This document shows, piece by piece, positions 24,052-34,566 of a stretch of 45,752 nucleotides of DNA. The notes beneath the pieces are model-generated. The model saw only the letters and a program-made list of their open reading frames with translations, had not been told where the DNA came from and searched no databases. The first letter of the stretch is position 1; every line of letters begins with the position of its first letter. Location: the NCBI RefSeq assembly GCF_001552595.1, contig NZ_BCRM01000015.1, positions 1 to 45,752 on the forward strand. The letters are read 5' to 3'. Made by a program: the position numbers and the translations under genes. The stretch is from Rhodococcus erythropolis NBRC 15567 (GTDB taxonomy: Bacteria > Actinomycetota > Actinomycetes > Mycobacteriales > Mycobacteriaceae).

Positions 24052-25463
24052 GACAAATTCCTTTCAGGGATGGCGGATTCAGCAGGGACAACTGGGGTGG
24101 GTGTGGTCGCAGGCGTCATTCCCAGCGATGCCAGGGCAGACACAAGCGCGACGGCAAAGATCACCCACCAGGCCTGGCGGAAGGTGTCGGGGTCGACGGA
24201 GGAGCCGAGAACCGCGATCAGAACACTCACGCCGAGAACGGTTCCGATCTGTCGGCTCATGCTGACGATAGCGCTACCGGTGGCCGATCGGGCCGGTGCA
24301 AGATCCGCCGTGGCCTGCGACAGAATGGTCGGCAGGGCAAGGCCGACACCGATTCCGGCGATGATCCAGCCCGGCAGGAGTCCGGTCGCGTAGTTGGGCG
24401 TCGAATCAACCGAGACGAGAACGAGTACGGTTCCGACTGCCCACAGAAGGCTGCCGAGTGCGGCGACGCGTCCCGCCGAGTACTTGCGCGAAAGCGATCC
24501 ACCGGCGATCGCGAACAGCGGAACCAGAAGCGGACCCGGCGAGACGGCGAAGCCGGTGCGCAATGCCGAGTATCCCCAAACTTCTTGCAGCCAGAGGATA
24601 TTCGAGAGCAGTCCGGCAGCAAATGCCGCGCTGAACAAGATGGCGGTGACGTTGGACCAGGCAAAGGAGCGGATCTTCAGAAGATCGGGAGCAATCAACG
24701 GAGTGCGATGGCGAGAGTTGCTCCACCAGAACGAAAGTAGGGTCGCGACGGCGACGGCGAAGGCGATCAGAACGCGGTTGTCGGTCCATCCCCAATCAGG
24801 TCCCTGGACGAGTGCCAGCGCGAGAGAGCCGATTCCGACGGTGAGGAGGGCGGCGCCGACGAAGTCGATCCCGGCATCGGAGTCCTTGTGTGTTGTATCC
24901 GGGACGAGTCGGACTGCGAAGTAGAGCAATACGATCCCGACTGGAACATTGATCAGGAAGACCCAGCGCCACGACGCCTCGACGAGAATGCCGCCCACGA
25001 CGGGGCCGAATGCCGCAGCGGCCGCGCCGGCTGCCGCCCAGATGCGAACGCCGGATTGACGTTTCGCAGCCGGGAGTGCACTGATCAGGAGGCCGAGGCT
25101 GGCCGGGGTGAGTGCTGCGGCGCCGACTGCCTGAACGATGCGGAATGCCACCAGTGCCCACAATGACGGACTGAAAGCGCAGGCGGCGCTGGCGAGGGTG
25201 AACAGTGCGAGGCCGGCGATGAAGGCGCGCTTGTGCCCGATCCGGTCCGCCCAGCGTCCGAGGGGGATCAAAAGCGCGGCGTAGACGATCGCGTAGCTGT
25301 TGAGGATCCAACTGAACTCGCCGAGTGAGTGGCCCGGGTAGCTCTTGGCGATGTCGCCGAAGGCCACGTTGACCACAAAAAGATCGAGGCTGGCGACAAA
25401 CGGCGCTCCCGACAGAATTGCGAGGAGCGGCCCAGTCCGCACTGGCTGGCTATGAAGTTCCAT
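24048..25463 (-). CDS. DHA2-type MFS efflux transporter
   Basis: A 471-residue, probably 14-helix drug:H+ antiporter of the EmrB/QacA group. ILNSYAIVYAALLIPLGRWADRIGHKRAF contains motif A (about 49-77), and helix 5 has GPVVGGILVEASWRWVFLINVPVG, motif C plus the 'WRW.F.INVP' signature of DHA2. Its ATG at 25463 lies inside one arm of a long palindrome, and the divergent HxlR gene is 50-60 bp away, so it is most likely repressed by it. Followed by the overlapping thiolase gene. Confidence 0.94.
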   Translation of the reverse strand: MELHSQPVRTGPLLAILSGAPFVASLDLFVVNVAFGDIAKSYPGHSLGEFSWILNSYAIVYAALLIPLGRWADRIGHKRAFIAGLALFTLASAACAFSPSLWALVAFRIVQAVGAAALTPASLGLLISALPAAKRQSGVRIWAAAGAAAAAFGPVVGGILVEASWRWVFLINVPVGIVLLYFAVRLVPDTTHKDSDAGIDFVGAALLTVGIGSLALALVQGPDWGWTDNRVLIAFAVAVATLLSFWWSNSRHRTPLIAPDLLKIRSFAWSNVTAILFSAAFAAGLLSNILWLQEVWGYSALRTGFAVSPGPLLVPLFAIAGGSLSRKYSAGRVAALGSLLWAVGTVLVLVSVDSTPNYATGLLPGWIIAGIGVGLALPTILSQATADLAPARSATGSAIVSMSRQIGTVLGVSVLIAVLGSSVDPDTFRQAWWVIFAVALVSALASLGMTPATTPTPVVPAESAIPERNLS

Positions 25464-25489
25464 AGTCAGGAATCTAGACTCTGACTATG
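25461..25489. promoter_or_regulatory. Probable HxlR operator over the MFS start codon
   Basis: Perfect 9-bp arms CATAGTCAG (25461-25469) and CTGACTATG (25481-25489) with an 11-bp spacer. Arm centres are 20 bp apart, two helical turns. The left arm includes the MFS start codon. The second repeat lies 21 bp before the hxlR-type gene. Confidence 0.78.
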
Positions 25490-25509
25490 GTTATGGCAAG
25501 CCAGGGGGT

Positions 25510-26019
25510 ATGGTGAATTGTATGGACGCTGTACGACTGACCGGAGTGCTCGAAGATCGCGACGCCTGGCGGGCCACGCACTGTTCGATCGGGCGGGCGA
25601 TGGAAGTGGTCGGCACCCGGTCCGCGATGCTCATTCTGCGAGAGGCCTATTACGGCACAACGCGTTTCGACGACTTCGCGTCGCGAGTCGGCATCACCGA
25701 GGCGGTTGCGTCGGCGAGGCTGAAAGAACTCACTGAGGCGGGACTGTTCGAGCGTGTGCCGTACAAGGAGCCTGGAAAGCGGACGCGGCACGAGTACGTG
25801 CTCACCGAGAAGGGCCGTGACCTGCTGCCGGCGGTTCTTGCGCTGATGCAGTGGGGAGACAAGTATCTGCACGGTGGAAAAGGCGGACCGTTGGAGGTGG
25901 CTGACGACGCTACTGGTGAGCGTGTTCGTGTCGAGGTGCGCAGTGAGTCGGGCCGTGAAGTGCCTTTGGGGGAGTTGCGAGTCTCTGTCAATGAATCGCG
26001 TCGGCGGTTGCGCGAATAG
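25510..26019 (+). CDS. HxlR-family transcriptional regulator
   Basis: About 169 residues. The HxlR domain starts with CSIGRAMEVVGTRSAMLILREAYYGTTRFDDFASRVGITEAVASARLKELTEAGLFERVPY, with the conserved N-terminal Cys that in some members senses thiol-reactive compounds. RTRHEYVLTEKGRDLLPAVLALMQWGD is the wing and dimerisation helix, and a C-terminal extension of about 50 residues follows. ATG 25510, GTG 25513 and ATG 25522 are all possible starts; AGGGGG touches the first and fits GTG 25513 or ATG 25522 about as well. Divergent from the efflux-thiolase unit. Confidence 0.9.
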   Translation: MVNCMDAVRLTGVLEDRDAWRATHCSIGRAMEVVGTRSAMLILREAYYGTTRFDDFASRVGITEAVASARLKELTEAGLFERVPYKEPGKRTRHEYVLTEKGRDLLPAVLALMQWGDKYLHGGKGGPLEVADDATGERVRVEVRSESGREVPLGELRVSVNESRRRLRE

Positions 26020-26082
26020 CAATGCATCTCAACAGCTCTCGAGTGTAGGTCTTCGTGAAGTTGTCCGCTTTGCCTCTGGCTC

Positions 26083-26098
26083 TCGAAAGTATGTTCGA
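26083..26098. promoter_or_regulatory. LexA/SOS-box-like site
   Basis: TCGAAAGTATGTTCGA matches the mycobacterial SOS box TCGAAC-N4-GTTCGA at 11 of 12 defined positions. It lies 14 bp before the HNH gene's ATG. Members of the 13E12 repeat family in M. tuberculosis are known LexA targets. Confidence 0.75.
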
Positions 26099-26111
26099 TT
26101 AAACTTTCTGC

Positions 26112-27350
26112 ATGGACAGTCGGGAAGCGTGGCAGCTGGATGGCGAGGACCTCAAGAGTGAGGTTCTGGATCTGGTGCGTGTCCGGCACGAGTTGCAGTC
26201 GCGGATGGTGTTGCTGATCGTGGAGATGTTTTCCCGTGAGGTTCTCGGCGGGAAGGGTTTTCGGGCGATCGCGCAGTGGTTGCATGGTTCGACGAATTTG
26301 GAGATCGGTGAGTGCAGCTTGCTGGTCGGGTTGGCGCGGTTGTTGATGCTCGAACCTGTTGTGGCGGATGCGTTTCACCGGGGTGATGTTGATGCGTTGA
26401 AGGCGCGGCAGGTGGCGTCGTTTTGTCAGCATCCACCGAAGAACATGACCCCGGCGGATGTGGACAAGGCCCGCAGGATTCTGCTTGGCCTGGCGTCGAA
26501 GAACATTGCGGATTGTGATGCGGTGCGGGCAGCGATTCGGCGGATCGAGAAGCAGTACGGAAAACGCGAGGATGGCGTCCCGGTCGGGGAAGATTCGGAA
26601 CGTAACGAGTTCTACGCCTCGAAAGGCCTGTACGGCAGAGTAACTGTGAAGGGTGATCTGGATGCTGTGAACGGGGCCCGTCTGATCACCTTGTTGTCGA
26701 GTTTGTCGGCTCCGACGCCGGAGAAGGATGGCGTGAAGGACACGCGCACGCCGGCATTACGACGGGCGGACGGGTTCTGCGAACTGTTGCGCCGGTACGA
26801 GCGGGCGGGGCTGGGTCCGATCGAAGGCGGCGTGAAACCACACATCACGGTCACCGCATCGGCCAAGGACATGACGGACCTTAAAGTTCTGAAAGACCTG
26901 TTGCCGTCCACTGAGGAGTTGGGGTTTGCGTGGACGGATTGGGTGGGCCCGATCAGTATCGACACTGCCCGGATGCTGGCGTGCGACTGCACCGTGACGC
27001 GGATCTTGTTGGACGAGAATGGTGTTCCGCTCGACTGCGGTAAGGAAGCGAGAACAGCAACGGTGCCGCAGCGGCGGGCGTTGGCAGTTCGGGATGGTGG
27101 GTGCGCGTTCCCAGGGTGCGGGACTCCGTCGGGGTGGTGCGATGCTCATCATATTGTTCACTGGAACGATGGTGGCCCAACAGATCTCGACAATCTGGTC
27201 TTGTTGTGCGGTCACCATCATCGGACGATGCACCACACGGAGTGGCGGGTCGAGATCGGCCCGGATCGGAAGACGGTGTTCTATCCGCCGATGTCGATCG
27301 ATCCGTATCAGCAGCCGATCGGCGGGAACAGCCCACCGACAGCAGCCTGA
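26112..27350 (+). CDS. 13E12-type HNH endonuclease domain protein (DUF222-HNH)
   Basis: A 412-residue protein of the DUF222/13E12 repeat family. The helical DUF222 part spans about 15-300. The HNH nuclease follows at 320-375: C331-AFPGC336 (first Cys pair), DAHHIVHW (344-351) with the catalytic His, then LCGHHHR (365-371). These bind zinc and a catalytic metal. This family multiplies in mycolate actinobacterial genomes and is sometimes linked to mobile elements or prophage-like insertions. An SOS-like box lies 14 bp upstream, suggesting induction by DNA damage. Its own role in the cell is unknown. A strong hairpin follows. Confidence 0.93.
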   Translation: MDSREAWQLDGEDLKSEVLDLVRVRHELQSRMVLLIVEMFSREVLGGKGFRAIAQWLHGSTNLEIGECSLLVGLARLLMLEPVVADAFHRGDVDALKARQVASFCQHPPKNMTPADVDKARRILLGLASKNIADCDAVRAAIRRIEKQYGKREDGVPVGEDSERNEFYASKGLYGRVTVKGDLDAVNGARLITLLSSLSAPTPEKDGVKDTRTPALRRADGFCELLRRYERAGLGPIEGGVKPHITVTASAKDMTDLKVLKDLLPSTEELGFAWTDWVGPISIDTARMLACDCTVTRILLDENGVPLDCGKEARTATVPQRRALAVRDGGCAFPGCGTPSGWCDAHHIVHWNDGGPTDLDNLVLLCGHHHRTMHHTEWRVEIGPDRKTVFYPPMSIDPYQQPIGGNSPPTAA

Positions 27351-27369
27351 AGTGAAATAACTCGAGACG

Positions 27370-27403
27370 CGAGCACCGGGGCACAACCATGCCCCGGTGC
27401 TCG
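27370..27403. terminator. Hairpin terminator after HNH gene
   Basis: Arms GAGCACCGGGGCA (27371-27383) and TGCCCCGGTGCTC (27390-27402), extended by one C-G pair, around a 6-base loop. GC-rich and perfect, but with no T-run. Confidence 0.85.
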
Positions 27404-27447
27404 AGCCCGCGTTTGGGAGTCTGGGTGGTTGGCTGGGTGGCTGTGTG

Positions 27448-27936
27448 TCAGCTCAGCGACTTCTTGAACCCGACGTGGGAGGCGACAAATCCGAGTCGCT
27501 CGTAGAAGTCGTGGGCTTCCTTGCGAGTTTGATCCGAGGTGAGCTGCGCCAGGAACGCGCCGCGCCGGGCACCTTCTTCGCAGGCCCAACGGATCATCGA
27601 ACTGCCGATGCCCTTGCTCCGGTAATCCTCGTGGACGCGAACAGCTTCGATCTGCAGTCGTGTCGCCCCCATTCGGCTCATACCCGGAATGAAGGTCAAT
27701 TGCATGGTGCCGATTACCGCGTCACCGACCAGAACGGTGACGAGGAGTTGCGCCGGATCCTCGTCGATTCGCTTGAATGCGTCCTCGTAGATCGTTCGGG
27801 CCTCGGGGTTGGTCGTCTCCCGGGTGCTCCCGATCGGGTCGTCGGCGAGCAAGTCGATCAGTGCTTCCACGTGTCGAATCTCGGCCCGCGTGAGGGTGTA
27901 CTCCACTCCGCCGGACTGAAATGACGTCGCAATCAT
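27448..27936 (-). CDS. GNAT-family N-acetyltransferase
   Basis: A 162-residue acetyltransferase. The acetyl-CoA loop is in VRVHEDYRSKGIGSSMIRWACEEGARRGAF (motif A, R/Q-x-x-G-x-G), preceded by the beta-strand VIGTMQLTFIPGMSRMGATRLQIEAV; the C-terminal motif is KEAHDFYERLGFVASHVGFKKSL, typical of the family. Its substrate, a small molecule or protein N-terminus, cannot be identified. Divided from the HNH gene by the hairpin at 27370. A short TCTGA-AATG-TCAGA palindrome (27964-27977) lies just upstream. Confidence 0.9.
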   Translation of the reverse strand: MIATSFQSGGVEYTLTRAEIRHVEALIDLLADDPIGSTRETTNPEARTIYEDAFKRIDEDPAQLLVTVLVGDAVIGTMQLTFIPGMSRMGATRLQIEAVRVHEDYRSKGIGSSMIRWACEEGARRGAFLAQLTSDQTRKEAHDFYERLGFVASHVGFKKSLS

Positions 27937-28006
27937 CGATGCTCTCCTGAAGAAGAATGAATGTCTGAAATGTCAGACTCTCACGAGTCTCCTCCAGTGC
28001 ACTCGA

Positions 28007-28773
28007 TCACGTCCAAAAACGCATGAGGGCGTTACCGAGCATGGCGTAGTAGTCGGACACACCGCTCAGTTCGAAGATCCAGTAGATCGCATCGAAGAAG
28101 ACGACATTGATCTGCGGGACGAACAGGAGCGCAACCAGCAAGAGCAGTCCGTACGGCTTGAACTGGTCGAGCTGGTGTCGTGTGTTGGGCGCGAGGTAGG
28201 GCTCCAGCGCGTTGTAACCGTCCAGACCGGGGACTGGAAGTAGGTTCAAAACTGTTGCCATGACCTGCAAGAAGGCCAGGAAACTGAGGCCGGCCCAGAA
28301 CGTCAGATGCTCGGCCGATGAGCCGTACGTACGTATGACGACGAGGAGGATCACGGCGGCGACGGCGTTCGTGAACGGACCGGCGAGCGATATTCGCGCC
28401 TGCACCTTGGGCGGGAACATCCCGGTGCGCAGGTACACGGCGCCGCCGGGAAGCCCGATGCCGCCCAAGGCGATGAACAGCACCGGCAGCCCGATCGAGA
28501 GCATCGGATGGCTGTACTTGAGCGGGTTGAGCGTCAGATAACCACGAGCCTCGACGTCGGTGTCTCCGTGACGCCACGCCAGATATGCATGGGCGAATTC
28601 GTGCAAGCACAGCGTGACCACCCAGCCGGCGACCACGAGGACAAAAACACCCGCACGGCCCGCGATGGAACCCCACGTCGAGTTCCAGGCGACAACTCCG
28701 GCGATGACGGTGATCGCAACTACGCCCAGGAAGACAGGGCTCGGACGAACCGCGGACCGTGCTGCTCCGGTTC

Positions 28774-28777
<4 letters not shown>
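28007..28777 (-). CDS. Site-2-type metalloprotease (M50, Rv0359-like)
   Basis: A 256-residue polytopic protein of the M50 family. The zinc motif is H59-E60-FA-H63 in a membrane helix, and the third ligand Asp is D186 in NLLPVPGLDGYN (178-189). At least six hydrophobic segments. Intramembrane proteases of this group can release membrane-bound regulators, but the absence of a PDZ domain and the family's many unknowns leave the substrate open. The GTG at 28777 overlaps the stop of the upstream gene (GTGA), so I chose it over the TTG at 28792. M. tuberculosis has the same neighbours, Rv0358-Rv0359. Confidence 0.88.
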
Positions 28778-31021
<2,244 letters not shown>

Positions 31022-31034
31022 TTCGTTCCCTCGA

Positions 31035-31066
31035 AATCCCCGCTCCTGCAAGCAGGAGCGGGGATT
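31035..31066. terminator. Bidirectional terminator after purA
   Basis: Perfect 15-bp arms AATCCCCGCTCCTGC (31035-31049) and GCAGGAGCGGGGATT (31052-31066) with an AA loop. It lies between convergent purA and the nucleotidase gene. Confidence 0.92.
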
Positions 31067-31072
31067 CGTGTT

Positions 31073-31543
31073 TCAAGCCAGCTTCGACAAGTGTGCGGTG
31101 ACGGTCTTCCAGTCGGGAAACTTGGTGCTGCCGAACTTGATCCACTCGCCCTCGAATCGATCTGCGCCGTTTGCTCCGCGGTCGTCGACGAGGTAATCGC
31201 CTCGATTGAGGTGCTTGTGGTGCGAGAGGATCAGACGTTTGTACGCGACGCTGCCCTCCTCCATGCCGAGGTGCTCTTGGACCCACAGAACCTTGTCGTG
31301 CCAGGCTGTGGCGTTCTTCCACGGCGCTGTCGAGAGGATGTAGGTGTCGAACTGCTGCGCCAGTTGGTGGTAGGCGTCGATAGCACCGTCGAGAGGATCC
31401 ATGCGAGAGAAGATGTGTGGCGCTTCGTCGAGGTCGTTCTTGTACTTCTCCCGGACGCCGTCGGTCAGGCGATCGATGCCCGACTGGAAGTTGACCAAGG
31501 TGTTGTCGAGATCGATGTAGAGGATCTTTTTGGAAGCCGGCAT
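31073..31543 (-). CDS. 5'(3')-deoxyribonucleotidase-like HAD phosphatase
   Basis: A 156-residue HAD hydrolase of the NT5C type, which removes the phosphate from deoxyribonucleoside monophosphates. Motif I is YIDLDNTLVNF (9-19) with nucleophile D11 and acid D13, motif II is ILSTAPW (69-75), and motif IV is YLVDDRGANG (117-126). AGAGGGATTGC precedes the ATG at 31543. It is next to purA in a nucleotide-metabolism setting but is convergent with it. Confidence 0.9.
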   Translation of the reverse strand: MPASKKILYIDLDNTLVNFQSGIDRLTDGVREKYKNDLDEAPHIFSRMDPLDGAIDAYHQLAQQFDTYILSTAPWKNATAWHDKVLWVQEHLGMEEGSVAYKRLILSHHKHLNRGDYLVDDRGANGADRFEGEWIKFGSTKFPDWKTVTAHLSKLA

Positions 31544-31588
31544 GCAATCCCTCTCTGGAGACTTTCTGAGTGCGAAAAGAGTCCAGTT

Positions 31589-31825
31589 TTACGCAACTGG
31601 ACTGAGATCAGTGAATTCTTCCCCCTGATCACAATCGCACGGGGGTCTGACAGCGTCGTTTTCGCGGTCTGAAGTCTTGTCGTGGAAGATGCCGCCGAGG
31701 GGTGCTGCCAGGCGAAACTGCTCCAAACGAATGTATGTACCTTCACCTTCAGCGGGCGCGAAGAAGTAGACGAGTGCCACGAAGAGTCCGATGCCGATCA
31801 GGGTTGCGAAGGTAGTCATGGACAT
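31589..31825 (-). CDS. Possible small single-helix membrane protein
   Basis: A 78-codon frame starting at an ATG at 31825. The N-terminus TFATLIGIGLFVALVYFFAP is a good membrane helix; the rest is soluble and acidic with a CDCDQGEE segment near the end. There is no ribosome binding site and no family match that I recognise. Its 5' end lies 55 bp from the divergent MocR regulator, which often controls a neighbouring gene, and it reads toward the nucleotidase gene 45 bp downstream. It may be real, but evidence is limited to the helix and the position. Confidence 0.45.
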   Translation of the reverse strand: MSMTTFATLIGIGLFVALVYFFAPAEGEGTYIRLEQFRLAAPLGGIFHDKTSDRENDAVRPPCDCDQGEEFTDLSPVA

Positions 31826-31880
31826 ATGATCAACTCGACTGGTATTGAGTTACATAGCCAAGTTGTCGATACTGGACTGC

Positions 31881-33356
31881 ATGATGACTCGAGTTCTCGG
31901 TGCCCGTTCGCTTGCGCGCGATCTGGGGTCCTGGCAGGAAGAGTCTGGGCGCAGGCCCGCGTACCGTGCGCTTGCCGACGGTATCCGCCTGCTCGTGCAC
32001 GACGGTCGCGTTCCGCTGGGGGTCGCACTGCCGAGTGAGCGTGAACTCGCGGCGGTGCTCGAACTCAGTCGGACCACGATCACGTCGTCGTACTCGGTGC
32101 TGCGAGACGAGGGGTATCTGATCAGCCGGCAGGGTTCGCGAAGCACCGTGGCTTTGCCCGCCGGCGCGCGGCCGAACGGGTTGATGTTCCGCTCCCATCA
32201 ACCGGGGCCGAGTGGGCCCGTCGTCGACCTCAGTTACGCGGCGATGGCAGCTCCCGCCGCTCAGGTCGAACTGGCGTATGCGTCTGCGCTGCAGGAACTT
32301 CCGAACTTCCTGCCCACGCACGGGATGGAACCGGTCGGGATCGCCGACTTGCGTGACGTGATCGCGCAGCGCTACACGGCGCGGGGTCTTCCCACCACCG
32401 CCGAACAGATCATGGTGACCTCGGGTGCGCAGCACGCGCTTCGATTGTTGCTGTCGGTGCTCACCTCACCCGGCGAGCGAGTGCTGGTCGATCATCCGAC
32501 GTACCCCAATGCGCTGGAAGCGATTCGGCGAAACGGCGCTCGGCCCGTACCGGTTCCGGTCCGACCGGAGTTCGCGGCGGCCGGAGCCTGGGATCTCGAC
32601 GGGATTCGAAGTGCAGCAAGGCAAACCGCTGCCAGAATGGCATACCTGATTCCCGACTTTCACAACCCGACCGGCCTCTGCATGGACTCTTCCGGCCGCG
32701 CCGAGCTTGCGAAGATTGCGCATGAAACGCGAATGACTCTGGTCGTCGACGAGACGATGGTGGACCTGTGGCTCGACGCACCGCCGCCGGCACCGGTCGC
32801 CTCACATGGGCGAGGCGCGGCGAAAACCGAAGTGGTGACGCTCGGTTCGACCGCGAAGTCGCTGTGGGGCGGGCTACGTGTCGGTTGGATTCGCGCCGAT
32901 GCCGCGCTCATCACCCAGTTGGTGGGGGCGCGTGCCGCGGTCGACCTCGGTACTCCCGTCATGGATCAGTTGGCAGCCGCGTACTTGCTCGCCGACGACC
33001 GCTCGTTGCTCGAACAGCGTCGCGAAGTGCTGCGAGAACAGCGTGCGGTACTCCTCGGCGCAGTGGCAGAGCATCTGCCGGACTGGCGTCCCACCATCGG
33101 CTCCGGCGGAATGTCGGTCTGGATGCGAATGTCCGCGCCAGTCTCGACGGCGTTGGCGGCGGTGGCACCCAACTTCGGCGTACTCCTTGCCGCAGGCCCC
33201 CGTTTCGGCGTCGAAGGTGCGTTCGAACGATTCATCCGCGTGCCGTACGCACGTTCTCCCGAGGACCTCATTCGCGGCGTCGCGTCCATCGCCGCTGCGT
33301 ACGACACCCTCGCGACGGATCGCGACACGGCAGACCAACGAATGGTCGTCGTCTGA
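31881..33356 (+). CDS. MocR/PdxR-family GntR-aminotransferase fusion regulator
   Basis: A 491-residue fusion. The N-terminal GntR winged helix is RALADGIRLLVHDGRVPLGVALPSERELAAVLELSRTTITSSYSVLRDEGYL (about 29-80), followed by a type I aminotransferase-like domain that uses PLP. K326 in STAKSLWGGLRVGW is the PLP lysine; YLIPDFHNPTG and VVDETMVDLW are the cofactor-pocket blocks. MocR proteins sense PLP or amino-acid derived ligands and regulate a neighbouring gene. It is divergent from the small membrane protein and precedes a methyltransferase gene by 47 bp. A weak inverted repeat AACTC-N10-GAGTT (31833-31852) lies in the divergent gap. The ATG at 31881 is followed by a second in-frame ATG. 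Confidence 0.92.
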   Translation: MMTRVLGARSLARDLGSWQEESGRRPAYRALADGIRLLVHDGRVPLGVALPSERELAAVLELSRTTITSSYSVLRDEGYLISRQGSRSTVALPAGARPNGLMFRSHQPGPSGPVVDLSYAAMAAPAAQVELAYASALQELPNFLPTHGMEPVGIADLRDVIAQRYTARGLPTTAEQIMVTSGAQHALRLLLSVLTSPGERVLVDHPTYPNALEAIRRNGARPVPVPVRPEFAAAGAWDLDGIRSAARQTAARMAYLIPDFHNPTGLCMDSSGRAELAKIAHETRMTLVVDETMVDLWLDAPPPAPVASHGRGAAKTEVVTLGSTAKSLWGGLRVGWIRADAALITQLVGARAAVDLGTPVMDQLAAAYLLADDRSLLEQRREVLREQRAVLLGAVAEHLPDWRPTIGSGGMSVWMRMSAPVSTALAAVAPNFGVLLAAGPRFGVEGAFERFIRVPYARSPEDLIRGVASIAAAYDTLATDRDTADQRMVVV

Positions 33357-33403
33357 GAACTGGGTACACACCCTGAAAGTGGTGTGAAACCAGGAGGTAG
33401 GGC

Positions 33404-34507
33404 ATGACGGCGGTAGACGGTACAGGCGCAGCGGGAACAAGTGCGGCGGACGCGCTCGCAGAACGATTGTTCGCGGCCACGCTCGGGGCGTCGGAGCTGC
33501 AGGCTGTGTATCTGGGCGACCGGCTGGGCTGGTACCGCGCGCTGAGCGATCACGGCCCGCTCACGTCGACGGAGCTGGCGGACCGGACCGGGACCGTCGA
33601 AAGGTATGCGCGGGAGTGGCTCGAGCAGCAGGCCGTCGCCGGTTATGTGGAGGTCAATTCGGATGCCGATCGCCGGTACAGCCTGCCGCAGGCCCACGCC
33701 GATGTTCTGGTCGACGACGAGAACCTGCTTTTCCTGGCGCCGTTGGCGAGGCTGTTCGTCGCGACGACGTCGTCGATGCCGCGTCTACTCGACGCTTATC
33801 GTCACGGCGGGGGAGTCACGTGGGAATCGATGGGCCCCGATGCTCGCGAGGGCCAGGCGCTGCTGAACCGGCCGATGTATCTCCAGCAGCTCTGTCAGCA
33901 GTTCCTGCCGGTAGTCACCGACCTGCACGCCATACTTGTCGGCGGCGGGCAGGTCGCTGATCTCGGGATGGGGGAGGGCTGGTCGTCGATCGCGCTCGCC
34001 CTCGGATACCCGAAGATCGAAGTGCACGGCTTCGACGTCGACGCGGCATCGGTGAACGCTGCCCGTCGTAACGCCCACGATCGTGGGGTGGACGACCGAG
34101 TACATTTCTCGTTGGTCGACGTCGCCGGACAGGCTCCTGAGGCCGGGCGAGTCGATGCCGGGACCTACGATGCCGTCTTCGCTTTCGAGTGCCTTCACGA
34201 CGTTCCGGATCCGGTGGGATTTCTGTCCACGGCTCGGGCGATTGCCCAGCCGGGCGCTCCGGTGATCGTCATGGACGAACGAACGGCAGATGTGTTCGAT
34301 CCCGAGGCGGGTCCGATCGAGCAATTGCTGTACGGATTTTCGCTGACCTGCTGCTTACCGGACAGCCTGTCGCATCCGGGGAGCGTTGCCACCGGGACGG
34401 TGATGAGGCACTCGACACTCGAAAGCTATGCCAAGGCGGCCGGTTTCGAGCGGGTTGACGTGCTCCCGATCGAGCACGAGATGTTCAGGTTCTACAGGTT
34501 GGGCTGA
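33404..34507 (+). CDS. Winged-helix/SAM methyltransferase (Rv2258c-like)
   Basis: A 367-residue protein with an N-terminal winged-helix dimerisation domain (LGWYRALSDHGPLTSTELADRTGTVERYAREWLEQQAVAGYVEV, about 40-83) and a C-terminal class I methyltransferase domain with motif I VADLGMGEGWSSIALA, motif II GFDVD, and YDAVFAFECLHDVPDPVGFL. This two-domain layout is that of O-methyltransferases of secondary metabolism and of mycobacterial Rv2258c. AGGAGGTAGGGC sits before the ATG at 33404. It likely forms a unit with the MocR gene. Substrate unknown. Confidence 0.9.
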   Translation: MTAVDGTGAAGTSAADALAERLFAATLGASELQAVYLGDRLGWYRALSDHGPLTSTELADRTGTVERYAREWLEQQAVAGYVEVNSDADRRYSLPQAHADVLVDDENLLFLAPLARLFVATTSSMPRLLDAYRHGGGVTWESMGPDAREGQALLNRPMYLQQLCQQFLPVVTDLHAILVGGGQVADLGMGEGWSSIALALGYPKIEVHGFDVDAASVNAARRNAHDRGVDDRVHFSLVDVAGQAPEAGRVDAGTYDAVFAFECLHDVPDPVGFLSTARAIAQPGAPVIVMDERTADVFDPEAGPIEQLLYGFSLTCCLPDSLSHPGSVATGTVMRHSTLESYAKAAGFERVDVLPIEHEMFRFYRLG

Positions 34508-34508
34508 C

Positions 34509-34558
34509 GCCCCGTGCGTGGTTAGAGAGTCCTGAGGCTCCTTAACCGCGCACGGGGC
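34509..34558. terminator. Hairpin terminator / dispersed palindrome copy 2
   Basis: Arms GCCCCGTGCGTGGTTA (34509-34524) and TTAACCGCGCACGGGGC (about 34542-34558). It resembles the palindrome at 1189-1237 in sequence, and both lie one base after a TGA stop codon. It separates the methyltransferase and the convergent CoA-transferase gene. Confidence 0.85.
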
Positions 34559-34566
34559 CGAAGGCC

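Noticed and set aside
27964..27989. Palindromes TCTGA-AATG-TCAGA and GACTC-TCAC-GAGTC before the GNAT gene
   Set aside because: Short arms, overlapping each other; too weak to list as operators, though they are recorded in the GNAT entry.
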